A DNA stretch of 64,000 nt from Streptomyces sclerotialus (lineage in GTDB: Bacteria > Actinomycetota > Actinomycetes > Streptomycetales > Streptomycetaceae): contig JODX01000018.1 of assembly GCA_000719105.1 (NCBI GenBank), forward strand, positions 124,001 to 188,000, in the 5' to 3' direction. Below, one piece after another: positions 1-7,259 of the stretch (the stretch's first letter is position 1; the number at the start of each line of letters is the position of its first letter). A program made the position numbers and the translations under genes. Under the pieces are notes generated by a model that saw nothing but the letters and a program-made list of their open reading frames with translations, did not search any database and was not told the DNA's origin.

Positions 1-644
1 TTCGGCAGCCGCTCGTGCACCGCCCGCCGCTCCCGGGCGTCCCCGACCAGGATCACCAGATCGGCGCGGGTCTCCTCCTGGCACGCGACGAGCGCGTCGG
101 CGACCTCTCCCGCGTTGTGCTCCCAGGTGTTCTCCACCCGGAGCTGGAAGTGCCGCTCCGACCACTCGGCCGAGCTCGTGCGGTGCAGCGGCCACTGCCG
201 GCCGGTGACCGTGCCCGCGTCCTGGCTGCCCACCGCGCTGCGCAGCTCGAGGTCCGCACCCCGCCGGTCGACGTACGCCACCAGGCACAGCGGGTCCTCG
301 CCCGCCAGCTCCAGCAGCGGGGCGGTGTGCGGCAGCGATGCCCAGTGGGCGGTGCTGCCGGCCATCGGGCGCCGGGCCAGCGGTGGATCGAGCATCACCT
401 CGCCGTCGCGGGCGAACAGCACGCGCCCGTGCGGTTCGGTGGAGTGCCGCAGGCCGTGCACCGCGTCACGCACGGCCCGGCAGGTGGCCTCGTCCGCGCC
501 CTGATCGGCGAGCTGCCGGGCCATGGCCTCGGCCGTCAGCTCCCGCTCGCGGACCATGTTCTCCGTGTGCCGGGAGAGGTCGACGTACACGGAGGCCCAG
601 GGCCCCGGCTGTTCGTACAGTGGGTCGAGAAAGGCGAGATCCAT
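1..644 (-). CDS. Vms1/Rv2629-like (baeRF-type) protein, 3' end outside window
   Basis: The first 214 residues are visible; the C-terminus lies beyond the window edge. The ATG at 644 follows a GGAGGG ribosome site about four bases upstream. The sequence opens with a short hydrophobic strand ending YEQPGPWASVYVDLSRHTE, then a helical segment, then strands such as VLFARDGEVML and CLVAYVDRRGADLEL. This matches the bacterial Vms1/ANKZF1-like family related to eRF1 that includes mycobacterial Rv2629, a hypoxia-responsive protein. Some family members are proposed to act on stalled ribosomes, but the activity of bacterial ones is not settled. It is divergent from the DUF6158 gene and shares a two-way SigB-type promoter with it, so induction by general stress is inferred. 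Confidence 0.72.
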   Translation of the reverse strand, partial: MDLAFLDPLYEQPGPWASVYVDLSRHTENMVRERELTAEAMARQLADQGADEATCRAVRDAVHGLRHSTEPHGRVLFARDGEVMLDPPLARRPMAGSTAHWASLPHTAPLLELAGEDPLCLVAYVDRRGADLELRSAVGSQDAGTVTGRQWPLHRTSSAEWSERHFQLRVENTWEHNAGEVADALVACQEETRADLVILVGDARERRAVHERLP

Positions 645-666
645 GGCTCCCTCCAGGAGGCCGCTC

Positions 667-690
667 GGGTAACGCTTGCCGGGCGGGTAC
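667..690 (+). promoter_or_regulatory. SigB-type promoter for the DUF6158 gene
   Basis: GGGT (667-670) is followed by a 14-base spacer and GGGTAC (685-690), fitting the SigB-family consensus. The start site would be near 697, which argues against the in-frame ATGs at 676 and 700 and supports the start at 730. Confidence 0.55.
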
Positions 691-711
691 CCGGACGGCA
701 TGAAGGAACAC
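687..711 (-). promoter_or_regulatory. SigB-type promoter for the Vms1-like gene
   Basis: On the minus strand, GTGT (711-708) is followed by a 15-base spacer and GGGTAC (692-687). This fits the Streptomyces SigB-family pattern GNNT-N14-16-GGGTA(C/T). The -10 is half of the palindrome GGGTACCC at 685-692 shared with the opposite promoter. It predicts a leader of about 35 bases. Confidence 0.55.
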
Positions 712-729
712 GACGAGCGGGGTACCACC

Positions 730-963
730 ATGACCGGAGTCGATCCCCGTCAGCTGGACGACCAGCAGCTGATGAAGGAGCTGGAGACGATCCACCGCAC
801 ACGGCACGACACACTTCTGCACGGCTCGAACGACGCGCTGCGCGTGCACAACGACCGCATGGCGGAGCTGGAGGGCGAGTACCTCCGCCGCAACCCGCGC
901 CGCGTCGTGGCGGCGGGCCGCACGCGTGAGGGCGCGCGGGAACGGGACGCAGGGGAGCCCTGA
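730..963 (+). CDS. DUF6158 family small protein
   Basis: A 77-residue acidic and basic soluble protein beginning MTGVDPRQLDDQQLMKEL. The visible pattern is ETIHRTRHDTLLHGS followed by a helix AHN-like DRMAELEGEYLRR. This resembles the short DUF6158 proteins common in streptomycetes, whose function is unknown; I recognise the family by overall similarity only. There are no membrane segments or cysteines. The start is chosen because upstream ATGs fall at or before the predicted transcription start. The ribosome site is weak. The neighbours and promoter suggest general-stress expression. Confidence 0.65.
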   Translation: MTGVDPRQLDDQQLMKELETIHRTRHDTLLHGSNDALRVHNDRMAELEGEYLRRNPRRVVAAGRTREGARERDAGEP

Positions 964-978
964 TCCGTCGGGGTCCCG

Positions 979-1047
979 CGGACGGCGGGAGGCCCTCGGA
1001 CGGACGGCGGGGGCCGCTCGGACGGCGGGAGGCCCTCGGACGGACGG
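979..1047. repeat. 29-bp direct repeat, period 40
   Basis: A 29-base GC-rich unit at 979-1007 recurs unchanged at 1019-1047. It is followed by two imperfect 18-base copies (about 1046-1081) containing GGGCCGCGCACG. The block lies in the non-coding gap between two convergent genes (964-1189). It looks like local slippage duplication. Confidence 0.75.
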
Positions 1048-1189
1048 GCCGCGCACGGCGAACGGGCCGCGCACGACGAACGGCCGCCGCGAGGGAACCG
1101 GTTCTGCACCGGTCCTTCGCGACGGCCGTGAGCCGGCGCGGCCGTGACTCCGTGCGGCTCGCCCAGGGGCCCGCGGACCCCGGGGCCTC

Positions 1190-1744
1190 TCAGGTGTCCC
1201 GGCGGTCGGTCTCCTTGGAGAACACGTCCAGCAGCGCCTCGCAGAACGCCTTCAGGTCGTCCGGCTTGCGGCTGGTGACCAGCTTGTTGGGGCCGTGGTC
1301 GCAGATCTTCACCTGCTCGTCCACCCACTCCGCACCCGCGTTGCGCAGGTCCGTCCGCAGACTCGGCCAGGAGGTCAGCACCCGGCCGCGTACGACGTCC
1401 GCCTCGACCAGCGTCCAGGGGGCGTGGCAGATCGCCGCCACGGGACGTCCCTGGTCGAAGAAGTCGCGGACGAACGACACGGCCTTCTCGTCCGTGCGCA
1501 GGAAGTCCGGATTGGCCACGCCGCCCGGCAGCACGAGCCCGTCGAAGCCGTCGGCGGACGCCTCCGCCACCGTCCGGTCCACGGGGAACGTGTCCGCCTT
1601 GTCCAGATGGTTGAACCCCTGCACCTCACCGGACTGCGTCGACACGAGCACCGCTTCGTGGCCCGCGCCGGTCACCGCCTGCCACGGCTCGGTCAGCTCG
1701 ACCTGTTCGACGCCCTCGGGCGCGGTCAGAAACGCGATACGCAT
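1190..1744 (-). CDS. DJ-1/PfpI family protein (general-stress type)
   Basis: A 184-residue protein of the class I glutamine amidotransferase-like DJ-1/PfpI superfamily. The nucleophile-elbow motif AAICHAPW puts the candidate catalytic Cys at about residue 106 with His after it, and VLPGGVANPD near residue 75 forms the oxyanion-side loop. Family members act as intracellular peptidases, deglycases or holdases, and the exact role here is unknown. The ATG at 1744 is preceded by AAGGAG about 10 bases upstream. It sits among SigB-type stress genes, although I found no GGGTAC motif before this gene. It is one of four DJ-1 superfamily genes in the window. Confidence 0.9.
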   Translation of the reverse strand: MRIAFLTAPEGVEQVELTEPWQAVTGAGHEAVLVSTQSGEVQGFNHLDKADTFPVDRTVAEASADGFDGLVLPGGVANPDFLRTDEKAVSFVRDFFDQGRPVAAICHAPWTLVEADVVRGRVLTSWPSLRTDLRNAGAEWVDEQVKICDHGPNKLVTSRKPDDLKAFCEALLDVFSKETDRRDT

Positions 1745-1872
1745 GACTTCCACTCTCCTTCCCTCGCGCGCGGACGGCCCCGGCCTATCGGGAGCGGGCC
1801 CTCCTGGCGCTTTCTCTCTTTCCCCGCCGTACTGCTCGCCGCCCGGGACCGGCCCCCACCTCGACGGCGGCG

Positions 1873-2313
1873 TCATGCGGGAGTCCCGCCCGGCCAGCCG
1901 TCCGGGCCGGCCCGGCTGATGTCGGCGAGCGCCGATCCCGGGTCCTCCGCCAGGGCCAGGTCGCCGAGGCTGACCATGCCGACCGGGTGACCGTTCTCGA
2001 CGACCGGAAGCCGCCGTACGGCGTGGTCGCGCATCAGGCCCACCGCGGCGGACACCGCGTCGTCGGGTCCGACGACCACCGGGTCGGGCGTGCACACGGC
2101 CTGGGCGCTGACCGTCAGCGGGTCCGCGCCGTCGGCCACGGCCCGCAGTGTGATGTCGCGGTCGGTCAGCACCCCGACGAGCCGCTGCTCGGTCGTGACG
2201 AGGACGTCGCCGATGTCCTGCGCGCGCATCAGCTGCGCCGCTTCGACGAGCGAGGTGTCCGGGCGGACCGTGACGACCGTCGGCGTCATGACCTCCCTGA
2301 CGAACTCAGCCAT
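1873..2313 (-). CDS. CBS domain pair protein
   Basis: A 146-residue protein made almost entirely of two CBS motifs (about residues 8-60 and 72-125). The pattern VREVMTPTVVTVRPDTSLVEAA recurs as PDPVVVGPDDAVSAAV, each followed by GVLTDRDI or GMVSLGDL. Tandem CBS domains form a Bateman module that binds adenine nucleotides and senses energy or redox state; stand-alone modules usually bind a partner enzyme. The ATG at 2313 has GGAGGAC seven bases upstream. A SigB-type promoter lies about 70 bases upstream, consistent with a stress role. Confidence 0.92.
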   Translation of the reverse strand: MAEFVREVMTPTVVTVRPDTSLVEAAQLMRAQDIGDVLVTTEQRLVGVLTDRDITLRAVADGADPLTVSAQAVCTPDPVVVGPDDAVSAAVGLMRDHAVRRLPVVENGHPVGMVSLGDLALAEDPGSALADISRAGPDGWPGGTPA

Positions 2314-2383
2314 GACTGTGTCCTCCCCTTCTCCGGGTCCGCGCTCGGGCGGGTGCTCGAAAGTCGCACATGACGTCGCCGCA

Positions 2384-2408
2384 GTACCCCGGAGCGGGGC
2401 GCTCATGC
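2384..2408 (-). promoter_or_regulatory. SigB-type promoter for the CBS gene
   Basis: On the minus strand GCAT (2408-2405), a 15-base spacer and GGGTAC (2389-2384) match GNNT-N14-16-GGGTA(C/T). The predicted leader is roughly 64 bases. Confidence 0.55.
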
Positions 2409-2421
2409 TTCGCCGTCCGCC

Positions 2422-2817
2422 TCAGGATCCGGCGCCCTCCGTCATTCCCACCACGGCCTCCGCGAGCTCGTGCACGGTGGTGTACCGCTCCTTCTTCGGC
2501 AGCTGCCGCACCGCCTCCACGAGCCCGTCCGGGGCGTGCTTGTCGAGCAGGACGCCGACCAGCTCACTGGGGCCCGCGGGGAACGAGGTGCGCCCCAGGG
2601 CGCGCGCCAGCTCCAGGCGCACCGCCTCCATGGGCGCGGCCGGGGTGCGGCCCTGGGCCACCGGGTTCTGCCAGATCTCGGGGTCGTCCTCGGCGGTCGG
2701 CTCCGGGTCGTGCCACTCCTCGCTGCGCGTGGAGTGCCCGGACCGGAGCAGGCCCTGCAGTTCGTGCTTCATCTCGTCGTCGCGGTGGACGTTCAGCCGG
2801 TCGCTGCCTCGCTGCAT
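2422..2817 (-). CDS. DUF2795 domain protein
   Basis: A 131-residue soluble protein. The C-terminal third (SELVGVLLDKHAPDG, AVRQLPKKERYTTVHEL) matches DUF2795, a small helical domain of unknown function found in actinobacterial stress proteins. The N-terminal part is charged and contains a Trp-rich patch (EEWHDPEPTAED, IWQNP). A longer reading frame exists to 2874, but the SigB-type promoter lies inside it. The ATG at 2817 has a GGAG ribosome site nine bases upstream, so this start is preferred. No function can be assigned beyond likely general-stress expression. Confidence 0.8.
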   Translation of the reverse strand: MQRGSDRLNVHRDDEMKHELQGLLRSGHSTRSEEWHDPEPTAEDDPEIWQNPVAQGRTPAAPMEAVRLELARALGRTSFPAGPSELVGVLLDKHAPDGLVEAVRQLPKKERYTTVHELAEAVVGMTEGAGS

Positions 2818-2849
2818 ATCTCGCTCCAGATCTCTCAGGTGGCCACCGC

Positions 2850-2874
2850 GTACCCGTACGGCCCACATCGACAC
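2850..2874 (-). promoter_or_regulatory. SigB-type promoter for the DUF2795 gene
   Basis: On the minus strand GTGT (2874-2871), a 15-base spacer and GGGTAC (2855-2850). The -35, spacer length and -10 are the same as in the Vms1-like promoter. Confidence 0.55.
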
Positions 2875-3199
2875 GAGTTTCGGCGGACGCTGTCGCGCAG
2901 CCGTGCGGGACGTGGTCGCCGACCTCGGTGCTCATGGCCGGTCCTCCCGGACGAGAGACGCGACGGCGCGGGAGCGCACACGGCAGCTTGACGGGTCACC
3001 AGCGCGCCGTCCGGAAAACCTGCGGCGTGCGTTTGCCCGCCGCACTCCCGGGCAGGCGCACACTCAGTGCTTCGGACAGGAGGCACGTCCGTGGGAGCGG
3101 CACGTCGTCCTCACCACGGGTGTGGCCCGCCGATCCCGGGCGCGCTTCCACGGTGACGGTCCATCCCAGAGCACCCCGCAGAGGGAGTTGCGACGCACC

Positions 3200-3997
3200 A
3201 TGCGTATTCAGGCAAGCGTGAAGCACCACCACCCGCACGACGACGCCCCCGACACCGCGGAGGCGTTCCACAGGCTCGCCTCGCTGCCCGCCGGCCGGCA
3301 GCGCGACGAGCTCCGCGAGCGGATCGTGGAGGCGTGGCTGCCGATGGCCGAACGGCTCGCGGGCCGGTTCCGCAGCCGGGGCGAGAGCTTCGAGGACCTG
3401 CGCCAGGTCGCCGCACTCGGGCTGGTCAAGGCGGTCGACCGGTACGACCCCGACCGCGGCAACGCCTTCGAGAGCTATGCCGTCCCCACCGTCACCGGTG
3501 AGATCAAGCGCCACTTCCGCGACCACATGTGGACCCTGCACGTGCCGCGGCGCGTCCAGGACCTGCGCAACCGGGTGCGGTTCGCCTGCCAGGACCTGTC
3601 CCAGTCCGCCTCCGGCCGGCGGCCCACCGTCACCGAGATCGCCGAGCACGCGGGCATGAGCGAGGAGGACGTCCAGGCCGGACTGGAGGCACTGGAGAGC
3701 TTCACCGCGCTCTCCCTCGACGCGGAGCTGCCCGGCAGCGAGGACGGCTACTCGCTGGGCGACGCCCTCGGCTCGCCCGACCCGGCCCTCGACACCGTCG
3801 TCGACCGCGAGGCCGTCAAGCCCCGCCTCGCGGCCCTGCCGGAACGCGAACGCGCCATCCTCTACATGCGCTTCTTCAACGACATGACCCAGAGCCGGAT
3901 CGCCGAGCAGCTGGGCATCTCCCAGATGCACGTCTCCCGGCTGATCAGCCGCTGCTGCAGCCGGCTGCGGGAGCAGGTGCTGCGGGACGTGGCATAG
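3200..3997 (+). CDS. SigB/SigF/SigG-family RNA polymerase sigma factor
   Basis: A 265-residue sigma-70 group 3 factor of the Streptomyces stress/development family. Region 2 (about 45-115) carries FEDLRQVAALGLVKAVDRYD and the region 2.4 helix GEIKRHFRDHMW. Region 3 (about 120-190) includes LHVPRRVQDLRN. Region 4 (about 205-260) has the helix-turn-helix MTQSRIAEQLGISQMHVSRL. Family members are normally held by anti-sigma factors, but no anti-sigma or antagonist gene is adjacent. The ATG at 3200 has GGGAG about 13 bases upstream, rather far. A weak GTTT-N15-GGGCAG at 3031-3055 is the only SigB-like match before it. The GGGTAC promoters nearby suggest it or a paralogue controls this block. Confidence 0.93.
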   Translation: MRIQASVKHHHPHDDAPDTAEAFHRLASLPAGRQRDELRERIVEAWLPMAERLAGRFRSRGESFEDLRQVAALGLVKAVDRYDPDRGNAFESYAVPTVTGEIKRHFRDHMWTLHVPRRVQDLRNRVRFACQDLSQSASGRRPTVTEIAEHAGMSEEDVQAGLEALESFTALSLDAELPGSEDGYSLGDALGSPDPALDTVVDREAVKPRLAALPERERAILYMRFFNDMTQSRIAEQLGISQMHVSRLISRCCSRLREQVLRDVA

Positions 3998-4028
3998 CGG
4001 ACGGGTCCCCGCGCGCGGCCGCACGGTG

Positions 4029-5177
4029 TCACGATCCGGCGTCCCCGCGCGCGGGACCGGCCACGGCCAGCGCGAGGTGACGGGACATCAGATCCGTCAC
4101 CTGCGCCTCGGCCAGGGAGAACGCCGGCCGGGCGCCCGAGCGGAACAGGGTGAGCACACCCCGCACCGGGCCGTCCGGGACGGCCAGCGGAACGCACAGC
4201 AGCGAGGTGACGTCGGCCCGGACCAGGACCGGGGCGCCCGAGGCGTCCCGGCCGAAGGCGTCCGGGTCCGCCGGCCGCACCCGCAGGACCGGGGATCCGC
4301 CGCGCGCCGCCTCCACGACGAGAGGGCAGGCGGCCGGATCCTGCGCGGCGACCACCGCCGCCTCCTCCCGCGACGGCCCGAGCACGACCGTACGGACCGT
4401 ACGGACCGGGAGGCCGTCCCCCACGTCGGCCACCACCCAGTCCGCGAACCGCCCGTGCAGCACGTGCGCCGCCCGCTGGAGGGCGCCCTCCGCGGGCCCG
4501 TCGAGCAGGGCCGTGGTCATCGCGTCCACCAGGTCCAGCAGGGCCGCGTGCCGAGTGGTCTCGGCGAGGTCGGGCACCGGGTGCGCGGCGGGTTCCGGGG
4601 CCGGGATCCGCGGCGCCGCGGGCTGGAGCACCACGAGGACCCCCGTGCGCGGCTCGTCGCCGGGGCGCAGCGCGGTCAGGGTCGCCCGCACCGGTACCGA
4701 GGGCCGCTGCCGGAGGTGGACGGTGAGGCTGCGGTCGCCCTCCTCGCGGGCCACCGCCGCCGCCTGGGTACGGAACGCCACCTGGTCGGCGTGGGCGAGG
4801 AGCCCGGTCAGCGGCCGGCCCGAGGCATAGCCCGGCCGCACCCCGGTGAGCGCACTCGCCGCGGCGTTCATCCGGCGGACCACCGTTTCGCGGTCCACCA
4901 GCGCGAAGGGCAGCGGGAACCGCTGGAACAACGCCTTCAGCAGCCGCAGCTCCTGACGCTCCCCGGTGCCTTCGCCGCCGGGCGAAGCCGCCATGGACGC
5001 CCGCGCGAGCCGCTCGTACCGGGGCCACAGCCGGTCGGCCACATGATCGAGCTCGAAGATCGCCGCGTCCAGCACGGTCGGCAGGTCACTGCTCGGCACC
5101 GACCGGGCGGCCTTGAGCTCCGCCACACGGCGTACGAAATCCGCGAGTTCCTCGCCGAACTCGTCCGTTTCCGCCAT
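4029..5177 (-). CDS. PAS-GAF sensor protein
   Basis: A 382-residue soluble protein. After a helical N-terminal region comes a PAS-like domain (about 85-185: LPFALVDRETVVRRMNAAASAL, then GYASGRPL). A proline-rich linker leads to a GAF-like domain (about 215-375: DVTSLLCVPLAVPDGPVRGV). There is no kinase, phosphatase or DNA-binding domain, so it probably senses a ligand and passes the signal through a partner. It is divergent from a GAF-ANTAR gene 108 bases away, which suggests the two work together. The ATG at 5177 is preceded only by a weak GTGGA site. Confidence 0.82.
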   Translation of the reverse strand: MAETDEFGEELADFVRRVAELKAARSVPSSDLPTVLDAAIFELDHVADRLWPRYERLARASMAASPGGEGTGERQELRLLKALFQRFPLPFALVDRETVVRRMNAAASALTGVRPGYASGRPLTGLLAHADQVAFRTQAAAVAREEGDRSLTVHLRQRPSVPVRATLTALRPGDEPRTGVLVVLQPAAPRIPAPEPAAHPVPDLAETTRHAALLDLVDAMTTALLDGPAEGALQRAAHVLHGRFADWVVADVGDGLPVRTVRTVVLGPSREEAAVVAAQDPAACPLVVEAARGGSPVLRVRPADPDAFGRDASGAPVLVRADVTSLLCVPLAVPDGPVRGVLTLFRSGARPAFSLAEAQVTDLMSRHLALAVAGPARGDAGS

Positions 5178-5285
5178 TCCACGAACGTAACCCCGACGGC
5201 CCGTGCCGGGGACGACGCGTGCGGGCCGCACCTCACCGTTTTCCCGCGCGGAGGGCGGGAACGCGTGGAGCGAGGAGGCGTGCAC

Positions 5286-6005
5286 ATGCCGTTACACGCA
5301 TACGTCGGCCGCCTGGGCCCGGAACCGCCGGAGTCGAGCCTTCCGGGACGCAGGCTCTCCGAACTCGCCGAAGAGGCCGCCCGCTGTATCAGCGCCTGCT
5401 GCGGAGCCAGCAGCACGGTCGGCGGGGGCGGCGCCGAGCGGCCCGCCGCGGTGACCCACCCGGACCTGGCCGGACTGGTCTCCGTCCAGCTCCGCTCCGA
5501 CGACGGGCCCATACCGGCCGCGCTCGACCGTGGCGACCCCGTAGGCTCGGCGGACCTGCTGCGGGAGGGCCGCTGGCCGGACTACCGCGCGGTCGCCCTC
5601 GACGCGGGGGTGCGCTCCACCGTCACCATCCCGTTCCGGCGCTCGGGCCTGACCGTCGCGCTCAGCCTCTACAGTTTCCGGCCCGGCACCCTGCGGGACG
5701 CCCCGCACGGGCCCGTCCGCACGCTCGGCGACCACGCCGCGGCCTGCCTGGTGCGCGACCGCTCCTACCGGGCCGCGCTCACCGAACTCGACCAGCTGGG
5801 CGCCGCGCTGCGCTCCCGGCCGGTCGTCGACCAGGCCTGCGGCATCCTCATGCACCTGCTGTGCTGCGACGCGGACGCCGCCTTCGCGGTGCTGCGCCGC
5901 GTCTCGCAGGGCACCCACCGCAAACTGACGGACATCGCCTCGGCCGTCGTCGACAGGCGGGGGCGGGGGCTGGAGGAGGAACTGGTCCTGCTGTCCTCCG
6001 GGTGA
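5286..6005 (+). CDS. GAF-ANTAR domain protein, probable RNA-binding antiterminator
   Basis: A 239-residue protein. A GAF-like sensor domain covers about residues 20-165 (FRRSGLTVALSLYSF), and a C-terminal ANTAR domain about 172-228 (LRSRPVVDQACGILMHLL, then HRKLTDIASAVV). ANTAR domains bind tandem RNA hairpins and prevent transcription termination. The GAF part has a Cys-rich patch (CISACC at about 35-40, CC at about 198) that could respond to redox, which is inference. The ATG at 5286 has GAGGAGG seven bases upstream. It is divergent from the PAS-GAF gene. Confidence 0.88.
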   Translation: MPLHAYVGRLGPEPPESSLPGRRLSELAEEAARCISACCGASSTVGGGGAERPAAVTHPDLAGLVSVQLRSDDGPIPAALDRGDPVGSADLLREGRWPDYRAVALDAGVRSTVTIPFRRSGLTVALSLYSFRPGTLRDAPHGPVRTLGDHAAACLVRDRSYRAALTELDQLGAALRSRPVVDQACGILMHLLCCDADAAFAVLRRVSQGTHRKLTDIASAVVDRRGRGLEEELVLLSSG

Positions 6006-6172
6006 GAGGACGCGGGCGGGGCGGCCGGTCACCCGCTCGGCGGACGCACGTCCCGCGAATGGTGCCCGGCCGCGCGCGGGGCGATGCCGGGCGGGCTCTG
6101 ATGGGGTGCGGGGCACGGCGGTCGTCGTGCTCCCGGCCCAGCCCGCCGGAGCCTGCCGAAGGAGCCCCGCCG

Positions 6173-7114
6173 ATGCGCCGCAGCACCCGAGTCGTGTCCG
6201 TCGCCGCCCTGTCCGCCGCCGCCCTGAGCGGGGGTGCGGTTTCCGCCGCCTCCGTCGCGGCGGCGGCAGGGGAAGCCGCCGAGGCCACCGCCGAGGCCAG
6301 CCCGTCCGCCGTCGTCCCCGGCGGCTCGATCACCGTCTCGGTCTCCTGCGCCCCGGCCGGCGACTCCCCTCCCGAGAGCGTGGAGGCGAGCTCCGGTGGT
6401 TTCGAGGACGGTGTGGCGCAGTTGCACCTGGTCCCCGGGACCGACCCCGCCGCCGGCCCCGCCTACCGGGGCTCCGCCCGCATCGCGCCCGACGGGGACT
6501 TCGCGACCATTCCCGAGGCGGCGGGGGAGCCCTCCGAGTGGTCCGTCGAGGGAACCTGCCCGGCGGCGCCCGGTGGCCACGGCACGGACTGGAGCGCAGC
6601 CTTCGCCGTCTCCCCGGACGGCGGCCGGCACGCGGACCGAGCGCCCCTCCACGGTGAGGAGCCCGTTGACGAGGGCGCCTACGGGGACGGTGACGAGGAC
6701 GGGGAGGCGGAAGCGTACGGTGAGGGCCCGCGTGGACCGGGAGCGCGCGACGAGGACCGTCATGGCGCGGAGGACGGTCACGGGAGGGACGGTCACGGGG
6801 AGGACGGCCCGGGCGACGGCTCCCGCGACGGGCACTCCCGGCACTCCCACGGGAAGGACCCGGACGGCCGGGACCCGCACGATCAGAGCCCGGACGGCCG
6901 GGACCCGCACGGCCGGGACCCGGAGGCCGCGGCCGCCGACCCCGAGCTGTCCGCGAGCCAGTCACCGGTCGTCCGCCACGGTGTCCACGCGGGCGGGGGC
7001 GGCGCCTTCACCGACTCCGTTCCGGCCCTGGCCGCCGGCGGCCTCCTCATCGTGGGTGCCCTCTGTGCCGCCGCGCAGCGCCTGCGCCACAGGGGCTCCT
7101 CCGCACGCCGTTGA
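6173..7114 (+). CDS. Secreted membrane-anchored protein with Asp/Gly/His-rich repeat region
   Basis: A 313-residue protein. It has an N-terminal signal peptide (MRRSTRV then an Ala/Val-rich core to about residue 35) and a beta-rich extracellular domain (about 40-150) with cysteines in VSCAP and EGTCPA. A low-complexity region follows (about 160-270) with repeated DGRDPH, GHGRDGH and similar units, and then one transmembrane helix (VPALAAGGLLIVGALCAAA) with a basic tail RLRHRGSSARR. This layout fits a cell-surface protein anchored at its C-terminus. The repeat is rich in possible metal ligands. The ATG at 6173 follows GAAGGAG. I do not recognise a named family. Confidence 0.85.
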   Translation: MRRSTRVVSVAALSAAALSGGAVSAASVAAAAGEAAEATAEASPSAVVPGGSITVSVSCAPAGDSPPESVEASSGGFEDGVAQLHLVPGTDPAAGPAYRGSARIAPDGDFATIPEAAGEPSEWSVEGTCPAAPGGHGTDWSAAFAVSPDGGRHADRAPLHGEEPVDEGAYGDGDEDGEAEAYGEGPRGPGARDEDRHGAEDGHGRDGHGEDGPGDGSRDGHSRHSHGKDPDGRDPHDQSPDGRDPHGRDPEAAAADPELSASQSPVVRHGVHAGGGGAFTDSVPALAAGGLLIVGALCAAAQRLRHRGSSARR

Positions 7115-7259
7115 CACTGTGACCGGCACAACCCCGCCGTACGCCCATGACGACACGGGACCCTGGGTACTCAGTGGCCGAGGAAGCGACGGTCACGTAC
7201 GGGACGGGCCGGCATCCTGCGGGTGAGGCGCCCGCACCGGGACTCGCGCGGAGGCACAG

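Noticed and set aside
2090..3199. Long plus-strand open frame fused upstream of the sigma factor
   Set aside because: It is antisense to the CBS and DUF2795 genes and has no family resemblance. The sigma factor starts at 3200.
7147..7170. Fifth SigB-type promoter (GGGTAC at 7165-7170) before the aminotransferase-fold gene
   Set aside because: No GNNT motif lies 14-16 bases upstream, so the -35 fails.
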